From NCBI GenBank assembly GCA_949290575.1, contig CASESJ010000001.1, positions 558,001 to 622,000 of the forward strand: DNA of 64,000 nt, in the 5' to 3' direction. Origin of the DNA: an uncultured Clostridia bacterium (GTDB lineage Bacteria; Bacillota; Clostridia; Christensenellales; Borkfalkiaceae). The notes beneath the pieces were generated by a model, which was given only the letters and a program-made list of their open reading frames with translations, was not told where the DNA came from and made no database searches. The position numbers and the translations under genes were made by a program. The number at the start of each line of letters is the position of its first letter. The stretch's first letter is position 1. Below, piece after piece: positions 16,744 to 25,324 of this stretch.

Positions 16744-17496
16744 TTATCTCTCAAACAGCACTGTTCCGTAGTCGACTTCGTAAAGGCAAAGTCCGTTTGG
16801 CGGCATTGTCTTGCCCGCCAGAGAACGGTCGCCCGTGACGAGAGAGCTTTTAACCCTTTCCAACGGGATACTGCCCTGCGCGCAGCCGAGCACGGTGCCC
16901 GCAAGCGTGCGGACCATGTTATACAGAAAGCCGTTGCCGCACACCGACAAAGTTATGTCCTCTCCGTCCTGTTCCACATTGAAGAAATGGACTGTGCGCA
17001 CGGTAGTTTTTACCTGCGAACGGCTGGCGCAATAAGCCCTGAAATCGTGCTCGCCCACAAAGAGCTGCGCCGCCCTGCGCATCGCGTCTATATCCGTTGC
17101 CCCCTTGATATGCACCGAATACCTGTCTTTAAGCGGGTTTCTGCGGGGGGAGTTATACATTCTGTACACGTAAGTTTTTTTCTTCGCGGAACGGTTTGCG
17201 TCGAAACCTTCGGGGGCAGCCGCCGAAGCCAGCACGCTGACTGAGGACGGCAGTCTGCAGTTGAGCGCGTCGGCAAGTTTATCGGGCGGAACGGAGACCT
17301 CCATATCTGCGTGACACACCTGTCCGAGAGCGTGAACTCCGCTGTCCGTTCTGCCGCTTGCAGTAAATACCGCTTTAACGCCGAAAGCCTGCTCCGCAGC
17401 CGCGGACAGCGCGCTCTGAACAGAGCAGCCGTTGGGCTGCTCCTGCCAGCCGCAGAAATGCGTGCCGTCGTATGCTATTTTCAATACGTATCTCAA
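16744..17496 (-). CDS. truA: tRNA pseudouridine(38-40) synthase
   Basis: A 250-residue pseudouridine synthase acting on U38-U40 in the anticodon stem. The catalytic Asp is in ASGRTDSGVHALGQ near residue 50; the N-terminal IAYDGTHFCGWQ and the later GNGFLYNMVRTLAGT are the family signatures. The start is a TTG that directly abuts the TAA of ecfT; no ATG is available and the protein would lose its first strand with any later start. Its position after ecfT matches the ecfA1-ecfA2-ecfT-truA order conserved across Bacillota. It is the last gene of that operon. Confidence 0.96.
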   Translation of the reverse strand: MRYVLKIAYDGTHFCGWQEQPNGCSVQSALSAAAEQAFGVKAVFTASGRTDSGVHALGQVCHADMEVSVPPDKLADALNCRLPSSVSVLASAAAPEGFDANRSAKKKTYVYRMYNSPRRNPLKDRYSVHIKGATDIDAMRRAAQLFVGEHDFRAYCASRSQVKTTVRTVHFFNVEQDGEDITLSVCGNGFLYNMVRTLAGTVLGCAQGSIPLERVKSSLVTGDRSLAGKTMPPNGLCLYEVDYGTVLFER

Positions 17497-18348
17497 TTAT
17501 ATCACCACATAAGGATACGCCGCGGGAGAGATTTCATAGGCGTATATATTGAAGAGCACTATGCCGGCGATGAGCGCAGCCCCGAACAGGAACGCCACGC
17601 CGTCGCGCCAGCCAAGGCGCAATTTTTTGTATTTTGTGCGCTTCTCCGCGCAGGAATAGCACCTCGCCTCCATCGCGTCGCCCAGCTCGTCCGCGCGGCG
17701 GAACGCGCTTATCAGAAGAGGTATGAGTATGGGCACTACCGCCCTCACTCTCTTGGCGAGGTTGCCCGTTTCGAAGTCCGCGCCGCGCGCCTTCTGCGCG
17801 GCGATTATGCGGTTGGTTTCGTCCATCAGCGAGGGAATGAACCTGAGCGCAATCGACATTATGAGCGCGAGAGCGTGAACGGGGAATTTTATCAGCGCGA
17901 GAGGCTTTAAAAGACTTTCAAGTCCGTCCGTGAGGTTGACGGGCGTCGTCGTCAGCGTGAGCACCGCCGAACCGAGCACGAGGAAAATAAGTCTGAACAT
18001 CAGAAAGACGGCAAACAATATGCCCTCGAGGTAGATATTGATTATTCCCCAGCTCGCGAGCAAAGTCTCGCCGCCGTGGAAAAAGAGATTGAGCACCGAA
18101 GTGAATACAAGCAGGAATACTATGCCCTTTACCGAGCGGAGCACCGAGCCGAACGGAACGCGCGAAGAGATTATCATAATCGCCAGAAAGAGCGCGCAGA
18201 GTGCCATTCCGTAGAACGTTTCCGCAAGGAACAGAGCGACTATATATGCTATTAAAAATATCAGTTTCAGTCGGGGGTCGAGCCTGTGCACGAAGGACTG
18301 TGCGGGATAGTACTGACCGAAGGTTACGTCGTTAAGCATTTTCCGCAC
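17497..18348 (-). CDS. ecfT: ECF transporter transmembrane subunit EcfT
   Basis: A 283-residue membrane subunit that links the ECF ATPases to interchangeable substrate-binding S components for vitamins and cofactors. The N-terminus FGQYYPAQSFVHRLDPRLKL is the usual EcfT opening. Five or so helices follow, with the cytosolic coupling segments bearing the Ala-Arg-Gly type motif (AAQKARGADFETGN, and ADELGDAMEARCY) that contact the ATPases. It overlaps the upstream fused ATPase gene by 17 bp. No S component is in this window, consistent with a shared group II module serving S subunits encoded elsewhere. Confidence 0.95.
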   Translation of the reverse strand: MRKMLNDVTFGQYYPAQSFVHRLDPRLKLIFLIAYIVALFLAETFYGMALCALFLAIMIISSRVPFGSVLRSVKGIVFLLVFTSVLNLFFHGGETLLASWGIINIYLEGILFAVFLMFRLIFLVLGSAVLTLTTTPVNLTDGLESLLKPLALIKFPVHALALIMSIALRFIPSLMDETNRIIAAQKARGADFETGNLAKRVRAVVPILIPLLISAFRRADELGDAMEARCYSCAEKRTKYKKLRLGWRDGVAFLFGAALIAGIVLFNIYAYEISPAAYPYVVI

Positions 18349-20191
18349 CTCCCCCGAATGCGGCTATGACCGCCTCCGCAAAACCCTTTGCGGTGTAGTC
18401 GCAATCTATTTTGAAGCCGCCGTCCTCGAGGCTGCGGCATATCTTTGCCGTGAGAGGCACGTCAAGCCCGAGAGACATAAGCTCCTCGTCGTGAGCGAAA
18501 AGCTTTCTCGGCACGTCGCAAGCCATAATTCTGCCCTGCGAAACTACGCAGGCGCGCGTGCAGTTTTCTGCAATTTCGTCCATGTCGTGCGAGACGACTA
18601 TTACCGTCCTGCACCACTCGGAATGAAGGGTGTGCAGCAGCTCCATTATCTCCTTCTTGCCCAACGGGTCGAGCCCTGCCGCGGGCTCGTCGAGTATGAG
18701 TATCTTGGGTCTGGAAACTATCACGCCCGCAATGGCGACGCGGCGTTTCTGTCCGCCTGACAGTTCGAAGGGCGACTTTTGCGCAACCTCGTCGTAGTTG
18801 AGCCCCACCGCGCCTATAGCCGCGCGGACGCGCTCTTCTATCTCCTCTTTTGATAGATTTTTAAAGAAATTTTTAAGACCGAACGCTACGTCGTCAAAGA
18901 CCGTTTCGGCAAAGAGCTGATATTCGGGATACTGAAAGACCATGCCCACGTCTGCGCGCAACTTCAGAAAGTCGCACTTTTTGTCCGCAAGATTGTAAGG
19001 TCCGACCGTCATTGCGGGCAGAGGCGCGCTCTGCACGTCGCGCTTTTTGGGCGGCTTGTACTTCTTCTGCGCCTGCGGAAGTTTTATGAGCGCGTTGAAG
19101 TGCTGTATCATCGTGGACTTTCCGCTGCCCGTATGCCCTATGATGCCGAAGAATTCACCCTCGGATATGTGCAGGTCAATGCCGTTCAACGCCCTTGACG
19201 CAAAGGGCGATTTCGCTGAGTAAGTGAATGTCAGATTTGAAATATCTATGTCCCATTCGCCCGAGGATATGCCGCTTTCAACGCCGTCGCCTGTCGCAAT
19301 CTGCGGCGTTATTCCTCTCGACTTTGCGGCAGAGAGAATTTGTGCCGCGAGCTCTTCGGGATAGAGGCAGGGCGCGGTTGGTATGCCGCCCTCTGAAAGG
19401 CTCTGCGCTATGCGGGAAATTTCGGGAAGGTCGAGGTTGTAAGTTTTGAGCGCCTCGCCGTTTTCGAAGATTTCCTGCGGTCTGCCCTGCATGACTATCT
19501 CGCCTCTGTTCATAACGATGGTTCTGTCGGCGAGCAGGGCTTCCTCCATAAAGTGAGTTATGAGAAGTATGGTCATGCCCTCGTCCTTATTCAGACGGCG
19601 CACGACGTCTATAACTTCCCTTCTGCCCTTCGGGTCGAGCATTGCGGTCGATTCGTCGAGTATGAGTATGTCGGGCTTTATCGCGAGCACGCCCGCCACG
19701 GCTATGCGCTGTTTCTGTCCGCCCGAAAGACGGGACGGCGTGGCGTTGCGGTACTCGGTCATTCCGACCGCACCGAGAGCCCATTCAATTCTTCTGCCGA
19801 TCTCCTCTCGCTCTATGCCGAGATTTTCAGGTCCGAAAGCGAGGTCGTCCTCTACGATTGAGGCGACCATCTGATTGTCGGGGTTCTGAAAGACTATGCC
19901 CGCGTGCCTGCGCACGGCATTTATGTTTTTATAGTCCGAAAGGTCGTAGCCCCACACTTCCACTTTGCCTGCGTCCGCCTCCGCAAGACCGCATATGAGC
20001 TTTGCGAGCGTAGATTTGCCCGAGCCGTTGTGCCCTATTATCGACACGAACTCGCCCTTGCCGACGCTGAGGCTGACGCCGTTGACTGCGGGCGACGGGG
20101 CGTCGGGATAGCTGAATTTTACTTTGTCCAAGCGTATTGCGGTAAAATCTTCATTCTGCAAAGTATTTTCCGCGCGTTCTGACTGCTGCAT
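18332..20191 (-). CDS. Fused EcfA1-EcfA2 ATPase of the ECF transporter
   Basis: A 619-residue protein carrying both ECF ATPases in one chain. The first domain (about residues 17-250) has GHNGSGKSTLAKL, Q loop VFQNPDNQ, signature LSGGQKQR and Walker B ILILDEST. The second (about residues 320-590) has GHTGSGKSTM, VFQYPEYQ, LSGGQKRR and ILILDEP. Both Walker B glutamates are present, so both sites look active. Order and motifs match EcfA1 then EcfA2, which in most Bacillota are separate genes. A 60-residue linker joins them, and the second domain has an extra Lys/Pro-rich stretch before its Q loop. It is the first gene of the operon, with a promoter at 20221-20249. Confidence 0.93.
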   Translation of the reverse strand: MQQSERAENTLQNEDFTAIRLDKVKFSYPDAPSPAVNGVSLSVGKGEFVSIIGHNGSGKSTLAKLICGLAEADAGKVEVWGYDLSDYKNINAVRRHAGIVFQNPDNQMVASIVEDDLAFGPENLGIEREEIGRRIEWALGAVGMTEYRNATPSRLSGGQKQRIAVAGVLAIKPDILILDESTAMLDPKGRREVIDVVRRLNKDEGMTILLITHFMEEALLADRTIVMNRGEIVMQGRPQEIFENGEALKTYNLDLPEISRIAQSLSEGGIPTAPCLYPEELAAQILSAAKSRGITPQIATGDGVESGISSGEWDIDISNLTFTYSAKSPFASRALNGIDLHISEGEFFGIIGHTGSGKSTMIQHFNALIKLPQAQKKYKPPKKRDVQSAPLPAMTVGPYNLADKKCDFLKLRADVGMVFQYPEYQLFAETVFDDVAFGLKNFFKNLSKEEIEERVRAAIGAVGLNYDEVAQKSPFELSGGQKRRVAIAGVIVSRPKILILDEPAAGLDPLGKKEIMELLHTLHSEWCRTVIVVSHDMDEIAENCTRACVVSQGRIMACDVPRKLFAHDEELMSLGLDVPLTAKICRSLEDGGFKIDCDYTAKGFAEAVIAAFGGGAENA

Positions 20192-20220
20192 TTGATTTTC
20201 CTTGTATTTTATTCTTCTGA

Positions 20221-20249
20221 ATTATAGCAAATTGCGCGCATTTTAACAA
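20221..20249 (-). promoter_or_regulatory. Sigma-A promoter of the ecf-truA operon
   Basis: TTGTTA, a 17-bp spacer and TATAAT on the minus strand, 30 bp before the ATPase start. Confidence 0.8.
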
Positions 20250-20350
20250 CAAAATAATATATAAAAATGTGAAAGGCGCGTAAAATTTTAATGCCCTTTC
20301 CAAATCCCACCGCGAAATATCGTTAACTATTATTCAGAACTTGCCCTGAA

Positions 20351-20392
20351 CTGCCGCCGCGCGCCCCGCAAAAGAGGGGCGCGCGGCGGCAG
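20351..20392. repeat. Long perfect GC-rich inverted repeat without a T tract
   Basis: Two 17-base arms (CTGCCGCCGCGCGCCCC and its exact complement) flank the 8-base loop GCAAAAGA. It lies between the divergent ecf and nifJ promoters, and neither strand has a following U run, so it is not a standard terminator. Confidence 0.85.
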
Positions 20393-20495
20393 TCATTCGC
20401 GGATATAAACTCTGGCGCGGTCTGTGCTCCGACCTCGTTTTAGTGCGATCGGAACAGGTCAGGTTATGTCAAGCAGAAAATTTCCATTCCGCAGC

Positions 20496-20532
20496 GGCGC
20501 GGACAATGCCTGCAAGGCGCATTGTCCGCGCC
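20496..20532. repeat. Second perfect inverted repeat upstream of nifJ
   Basis: Arms GGCGCGGACAATGC and GCATTGTCCGCGCC (14 bp, exact) flank a 9-base loop. It ends 42 bp before the nifJ -35 box. With the 20351 repeat it fills most of the 530-bp gap between ecfA and nifJ; no gene is seen there. Confidence 0.85.
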
Positions 20533-20573
20533 TGCGAACGAGCGGGCGAGGGCAAAAAAATTTTATTTGTGTG

Positions 20574-20602
20574 TTGACATTTGACCATCTGTGTTTTATA
20601 AT
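20574..20602 (+). promoter_or_regulatory. Full-consensus sigma-A promoter of nifJ
   Basis: TTGACA (20574-20579), exactly 17 bp, then TATAAT (20597-20602). It is the strongest-looking promoter in the window and fits a highly expressed metabolic enzyme. Confidence 0.95.
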
Positions 20603-20615
20603 TGTATTGTCTAAT

Positions 20616-20673
20616 AATGCGGAGGGTACGTGCGCCTGTATGCGTACCCGCGTTATCGCGTGACCGCATTTTT
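20616..20673 (+). promoter_or_regulatory. Structured 5' leader of nifJ (three-way junction with U tract)
   Basis: AATGCGG (20616-20622) pairs with CCGCATT (20664-20670). Inside are a 9-bp hairpin (20624-20632 with 20641-20649) and a short GCG/CGC hairpin (20650-20659). Five T residues (20669-20673) follow the closing stem, so the fold looks like a terminator or attenuator. It begins about 7 bases after the expected transcript start. No known riboswitch class was recognised. Confidence 0.55.
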
Positions 20674-20722
20674 ACAAATTACAGAAAAACAATATAATTA
20701 TATTTCTATCGGAGGTTTCTTG

Positions 20723-23700
20723 ATGAAAAAATTGACTATCGACGGCAATACCGCCGCCAGCCACGTTGCGTATGCTTTTTCTGAAGTAGCAGCGATTTAT
20801 CCCATCACTCCTTCCTCTCCCATGGCGGAGATTGCGGATGAATGGGCTACAGCAGGCAGAACCAACATGTGGGGTCAGACCGTTAAGATTGCCGAGATGC
20901 AGTCCGAAGGCGGTGCGGCAGGCGCTGTTCACGGCTCGCTCTGCGCAGGCGCTCTTACGACTACCTACACGGCTTCCCAGGGTCTGCTTTTGATGATCCC
21001 CAATATGTACAAGATTTCCGGCGAACTGATGCCCATGGTCATGCACGTTTCGGCGCGCGCCCTTGCAGCTCACTCGCTCAACATATTCGGTGACCACGCC
21101 GACGTTATGGCTTGCCGCCAGACCGGCTTTGCAATGATTTGCGACTCTTCCGTTCAGGAAGTTATGGATCTCGCTCTCGTTGCTCACCTGTCCACGCTCA
21201 AGGCAAAAGTTCCCTTCATCAACTTCTTCGACGGCTTCAGAACGTCGCACGAAGTTGCTAAAATCGATGTCTGGGACGAAACCGACAACTATGCCGAAAT
21301 CCGCGCTATCTGCGACGAGGTAGGTCTCGACAAAGATATAGCTGATTTCAAGAGCCGTTCGCTCAACCCCGAACATCCCATCCAGAAGGGTACCGCTCAG
21401 AACAGCGATACTTACTTCCAGAACAGAGAAACTGCCAACAGCTACTACGAAGCTACCCCCGCCATCGTTCAGAAGATGATGGACGTAGTTTCGGCTAAGT
21501 GCGGCAGAAAATATCACCTCTTCGACTATGTCGGCGCAAAGGACGCAGAACAGGTTATCGTCTGCATGGGCTCCGGCTGCGAAACTATCGAAGAGAGCAT
21601 CAACAAGCTCAATACGATGGGCAAGAAATACGGTCTCATCAAAGTAAGACTTTATCGTCCATTCGTCGCTGACGCTTTCGTTGCGGCAATACCTCAGTCC
21701 TGCAAGAAACTTGCAGTCCTCGACAGAACGAAGGAACCCGGCTCGCTCGGCGAACCTCTCTACCTCGACGTATGCTCCGCTCTCATCGAGAAGGGCATTA
21801 CAAATATAAAGGTAGTCGGCGGTCGTTACGGTCTCGGCTCGAAGGAATTCACTCCTTCCATGGTACTTGCAGTCTACAAGAACCTTGAACAGAAGACCCC
21901 CAAGAACCACTTCACCATCGGTATTTACGACGACGTTACCAATACTTCGCTCGACTTCTCCGAAAAGTTTGACGCCGCTCCCGCAGGTTCTACCTCCTGC
22001 AAGTTCTACGGTCTCGGCTCCGACGGTACCGTAGGCGCGAACAAGAACTCCATCAAGATTATCGGCGACCATACGGACAAGCACGCTCAGGCTTACTTCT
22101 TCTACGATTCCAAGAAGTCCGGCGGTATCACCGTATCTCACCTCCGCTTCGGCGATACGCCCATCCAGAGCGAATACTTAATCGACTCCGCTGACTTCGT
22201 TCAGTGCTCCAACCCTTCGTACATCACCAGATACGATATGACGAGCGACATCAAGGAAGGCGGTACATTCCTCATCAACACCGACGCAACTACCGTTGAA
22301 AAGCTCGAAGACTTCCTTCCCGCAAAGGTTAAGCGCGATATCGCTACAAAGAAGATTAACCTCTATGTAATCGACGCTATCCACATTGCAGGCAAGCTCG
22401 GTCTCAAGGGCAGAACCAACACCATTCTCCAGTCGGCATTCTTCCGCGTCAATCCCCAGATTATGCCCTATGACAAAGCAGTCGAGTACATGAAGTACAT
22501 GGCTAAGAAGTCCTTCGGCAGAAAGGGCGACGCAGTCGTTCAGATGAACTACGACGCTATCGACTCCGCAGCAGGCGACAACCTTGTAAAGATTGACGTT
22601 CCCGCATCGTGGGCAAAAGCTACGACGGGCGCAGAGATGGTCAAGGGTCATGCGGACAAGTATTATCAGGAAATAATCAAACCCATCCTCTACCTCGAAG
22701 GCGACAAGCTCAAGTCCTCGCAGTTCAATGCAGACGGACACGTTCCCACAGGCACAACCAAGTTCGAAAAGCGCGGCGTTGCGGTTACCGTACCCGAAAT
22801 CGACCTTGCTAAGTGCGTACAGTGCGGCACCTGCTCGTTCGTATGCCCTCACGCCTGCCTCCGTCCCGCACTTGTAAAAGTCGGCGAAACCAAGCCCGAA
22901 ACCTTCGGAACAAAGGCTGCTATCGGTCTTGCAGGTTATGAGTACAGAATGCAGGTATCCCCTCTCGACTGCATGGGATGCGGCGTCTGCGCAACCGTTT
23001 GCCCTGTAAAGGACGGCGGCGCAATAAAGATGGTTCCCCTTGAAGTTTCCCTTGAAAAGGGCGAAGACAAGAACTGGGATTTCGCTGTAGAACTTCCCGA
23101 AGTCGACACCTCCAAGTTCAAGAAAGACACCGTAAAGGGCTGCCAGTTCTGCACTCCTTTGTTTGAGTTCTCCGGCGCATGCGCAGGCTGCGGCGAAACT
23201 CCTTATGTAAAGGTAATCACCCAGCTCTTCGGCGAAGATATGATTATCGCAAACGCTACGGGCTGCTCGTCCATCTACGGCGGTTCTTCCCCTACATGCC
23301 CTTACACCACCAACAAGGCAGGTCACGGTCCCGCCTGGGCTAACAGCTTGTTCGAGGACAACGCAGAATTCGGCTACGGCATGAACCTCGCATACTCCGC
23401 AAGAAGAAATGCCATAAAGGCTAAAGTTGAAGCTCTTGCAGCAGAAGACGCTGCAGCTAAGCCCGCTTGCGACGCTTACCTTGCAGCATTCAACGACAGA
23501 GAAGCTTCCAAGAAGGCTGCCGCTGAACTCGTTGCAGCTTGCCAGAAGAGCAAGGCTGCGGTCGCTAAGGAAATCCTTGACAGTAAGGACTGCCTCGCTA
23601 AGAAGTCCATCTGGATATTCGGCGGCGACGGCTGGGCATACGATATCGGTTACGGCGGACTTGACCACGTACTCGCTTCCGGCGAAGACGTAAACGTTCT

Positions 23701-24232
23701 CGTACTCGACACCGAAGTTTACTCCAACACCGGCGGTCAGGCTTCCAAGTCCACGAACATCGGCGCAGTTGCCAAGTTCGCTTCCGCTGGTAAGAGAGTT
23801 AAGAAGAAGGACCTCGGCATGATTGCAAAGAGCTACGGCTATGTATACGTTGCTCAGTGCGCTATGGGCTCCAACCCCGCTCAGTTCCTCAAGGCTATAA
23901 GCGAAGCTGAAGCTTACCACGGACCTTCCATCATAATCTGCTATGCTCCTTGCATCAACCACGGCATCAACATGACCAAGAGCCAGCTCGAAGAGAAGGC
24001 TGCCGTTGACTGCGGTTACTGGCAGCTTTACAGATACAATCCTGACGGTGAAGTATTCACGCTCGACAGCAAGGATCCTACAGGCGACTACCAGGCATTC
24101 CTCGCAGGCGAAACGAGATACTCCTCGCTCGTCAAGACGCAGGGCGCAGAAGTTGCAGCCGAACTCTTCAAGAAGACCGAAGAGTCTGCAAAGGAACGTC
24201 TCGAAGGCTACAAGAAGCTCGCAGGCAAGTAA
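20723..24232 (+). CDS. nifJ: Pyruvate:ferredoxin (flavodoxin) oxidoreductase, single-chain
   Basis: A 1,169-residue homodimer-type PFOR that converts pyruvate and CoA to acetyl-CoA, CO2 and reduced ferredoxin, the central catabolic step of anaerobes. Domains in order are the pyrimidine-binding part (YPITPSSPMAE near residue 30), the transketolase C-like region, the gamma domain (residues 420-600), two 4Fe-4S motifs (CVQCGTCSFVCP near 697 and CMGCGVCATVCP near 750), and the TPP domain with CAGCGE and GGDGWAYDIG near 967. The start at 20723 follows GGAGG. Codon choice is strongly biased (CTC, GCT, AAG, TTC), as expected for an abundant protein. It is transcribed alone. Confidence 0.97.
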   Translation: MKKLTIDGNTAASHVAYAFSEVAAIYPITPSSPMAEIADEWATAGRTNMWGQTVKIAEMQSEGGAAGAVHGSLCAGALTTTYTASQGLLLMIPNMYKISGELMPMVMHVSARALAAHSLNIFGDHADVMACRQTGFAMICDSSVQEVMDLALVAHLSTLKAKVPFINFFDGFRTSHEVAKIDVWDETDNYAEIRAICDEVGLDKDIADFKSRSLNPEHPIQKGTAQNSDTYFQNRETANSYYEATPAIVQKMMDVVSAKCGRKYHLFDYVGAKDAEQVIVCMGSGCETIEESINKLNTMGKKYGLIKVRLYRPFVADAFVAAIPQSCKKLAVLDRTKEPGSLGEPLYLDVCSALIEKGITNIKVVGGRYGLGSKEFTPSMVLAVYKNLEQKTPKNHFTIGIYDDVTNTSLDFSEKFDAAPAGSTSCKFYGLGSDGTVGANKNSIKIIGDHTDKHAQAYFFYDSKKSGGITVSHLRFGDTPIQSEYLIDSADFVQCSNPSYITRYDMTSDIKEGGTFLINTDATTVEKLEDFLPAKVKRDIATKKINLYVIDAIHIAGKLGLKGRTNTILQSAFFRVNPQIMPYDKAVEYMKYMAKKSFGRKGDAVVQMNYDAIDSAAGDNLVKIDVPASWAKATTGAEMVKGHADKYYQEIIKPILYLEGDKLKSSQFNADGHVPTGTTKFEKRGVAVTVPEIDLAKCVQCGTCSFVCPHACLRPALVKVGETKPETFGTKAAIGLAGYEYRMQVSPLDCMGCGVCATVCPVKDGGAIKMVPLEVSLEKGEDKNWDFAVELPEVDTSKFKKDTVKGCQFCTPLFEFSGACAGCGETPYVKVITQLFGEDMIIANATGCSSIYGGSSPTCPYTTNKAGHGPAWANSLFEDNAEFGYGMNLAYSARRNAIKAKVEALAAEDAAAKPACDAYLAAFNDREASKKAAAELVAACQKSKAAVAKEILDSKDCLAKKSIWIFGGDGWAYDIGYGGLDHVLASGEDVNVLVLDTEVYSNTGGQASKSTNIGAVAKFASAGKRVKKKDLGMIAKSYGYVYVAQCAMGSNPAQFLKAISEAEAYHGPSIIICYAPCINHGINMTKSQLEEKAAVDCGYWQLYRYNPDGEVFTLDSKDPTGDYQAFLAGETRYSSLVKTQGAEVAAELFKKTEESAKERLEGYKKLAGK

Positions 24233-24259
24233 TTTAAGAAACCTCCTTCTAAATAATTT

Positions 24260-24292
24260 CAGCCCCGACCGCAAGGTCGGGGCTGTTTTTTT
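24260..24292 (+). terminator. Rho-independent terminator of nifJ
   Basis: CAGCCCCGACC and GGTCGGGGCTG pair around GCAA and are followed by TTTTTTTA. It is 28 bp after the nifJ stop. Confidence 0.95.
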
Positions 24293-24479
24293 ATATTCTG
24301 CACAACCGATTTTTTATATTCCCGCACTTTTATGCGCAGCAACAAAAGGTCTGGCAGATATTTTTCAGTGCGCACTTATATTCAATGTCTTTTTACTGAA
24401 GACAGAGAAGCGTTAATTTGCATATGACCAAATATTTTTATTGCAGGCACAAACAAATCAAACCGCATATTAATTATTA

Positions 24480-24507
24480 CAGCCCCGACCGCAAGGTCGG
24501 GGCTGTT
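24480..24507 (+). repeat. Second copy of the nifJ terminator hairpin
   Basis: The same 28-base hairpin as at 24260 recurs exactly, with a similar AATTATTAC lead-in, but here it is followed by GTAAAA rather than a T run. It directly precedes the 17-bp tandem array. The space between the copies (24293-24479) has no convincing gene. Confidence 0.9.
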
Positions 24508-24523
24508 GTAAAATTGTGTCTGT

Positions 24524-24660
24524 CGCGAAGTCAGGGTTGTCGTGAATTCTGGTCTATCGCAAGGTCTTGTCTATCGCGAAGTCAAGGCTGTCGCGAAGTC
24601 GGGTGTGGCGCGATGTCGAAACTGTTGCAGAAATCTTGGTTGTAGCAAAGTTGTGGCTGT
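24524..24660 (+). repeat. Degenerate 17-bp tandem array derived from a terminator hairpin
   Basis: Eight consecutive units of 17 bp (one of 18) start at 24524, 24541, 24558, 24575, 24592, 24609, 24627 and 24644. The unit consensus is close to CGCGAAGTCAGGGCTGT. The 3' half of the hairpin at 24480 reads CGCAAGGTCGGGGCTGT, so the unit looks like an amplified and decayed piece of it. Copies further right are more divergent. From 24661 to 24929 I see only AT-rich sequence and weak hairpins. Confidence 0.85.
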
Positions 24661-24929
24661 GATTTTGCTTGCAGACCATATAAGTATAATAATTAAGGCT
24701 GTATAATTAACAGCCTGAATACTAAATTATAATATTTTTAAATGATTGCAAGTTTTTTTGCCCGAAACAAGACAATTACAGGGCAAAATCAGCCGATTAT
24801 TGCGTCGAGAATGAACAGTATGAAATATCGTCATAAATGCATATGAACACTTGTATAATCAAACAGCTCAGGTTTCCGCGAAGTCGATTTTGAATAAACA
24901 TTCAGAAAGCTCTGATTTTCAGAGTGAAA

Positions 24930-25295
24930 TCAATGTCTTTCGGCAAATTCTTTGAGCACTTCAAACAACTCGTCCGAAATTACGTGCTCAATGCGACAGG
25001 CATTATCTTCCGCAAGCTTTTCGTCTGCGCCCGCAACTGTAAGCAACTTTGTTATGACCTTATGCTTATTGAATATTTCTTCCGCCTTAGCCTTCCCCGC
25101 AGCAGTCAGAGTTATCTGCCCGCCGCTGCCGACAGAGATACAGCCGTTACTTTTCAAAATGTTCACCGCGCGGGAGACACTGGGGCGCGAATAGCCAAGT
25201 TTTTGCGCCACATCGGTTGCGCGCACGTGCGTCAGCTCTTTGCTCAACAGCAATATCGTTTTAAGATACATCTCTTCAGATTCACAATACTTCAT
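24930..25295 (-). CDS. DtxR/MntR-family metal-dependent regulator
   Basis: A 121-residue DtxR-type repressor. The N-terminal winged helix has ESEEMYLKTILLLSKE and the recognition region VAQKLGYSRPSVSRAV. The dimerisation domain follows with ITLTAAGKAKAEEIFNKH and AEDNACRIEHVIS, where Glu, Cys and His are candidate metal ligands as in MntR/IdeR. It lacks the C-terminal SH3-like domain, as MntR does. The ATG at 25295 is preferred over one two codons earlier because AGGA is then seven bases away. It is monocistronic, with a promoter at 25325-25353; no metal transporter is adjacent, so the targets lie elsewhere. Confidence 0.88.
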   Translation of the reverse strand: MKYCESEEMYLKTILLLSKELTHVRATDVAQKLGYSRPSVSRAVNILKSNGCISVGSGGQITLTAAGKAKAEEIFNKHKVITKLLTVAGADEKLAEDNACRIEHVISDELFEVLKEFAERH

Positions 25296-25324
25296 TTGCA
25301 TATCCTAAATTTTTCTTTGCTTAA

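Noticed and set aside
20672..24274. Two very long open frames (489 and 698 codons) on the strand opposite nifJ
   Set aside because: They are antisense shadows caused by the strong codon bias of nifJ; they have no ribosome binding sites, and the nifJ product is unmistakable.
24524..24660. Possible CRISPR array
   Set aside because: Units are 17 bp and contiguous with no spacers, they decay along the array and resemble the neighbouring terminator; no cas gene is in the window.
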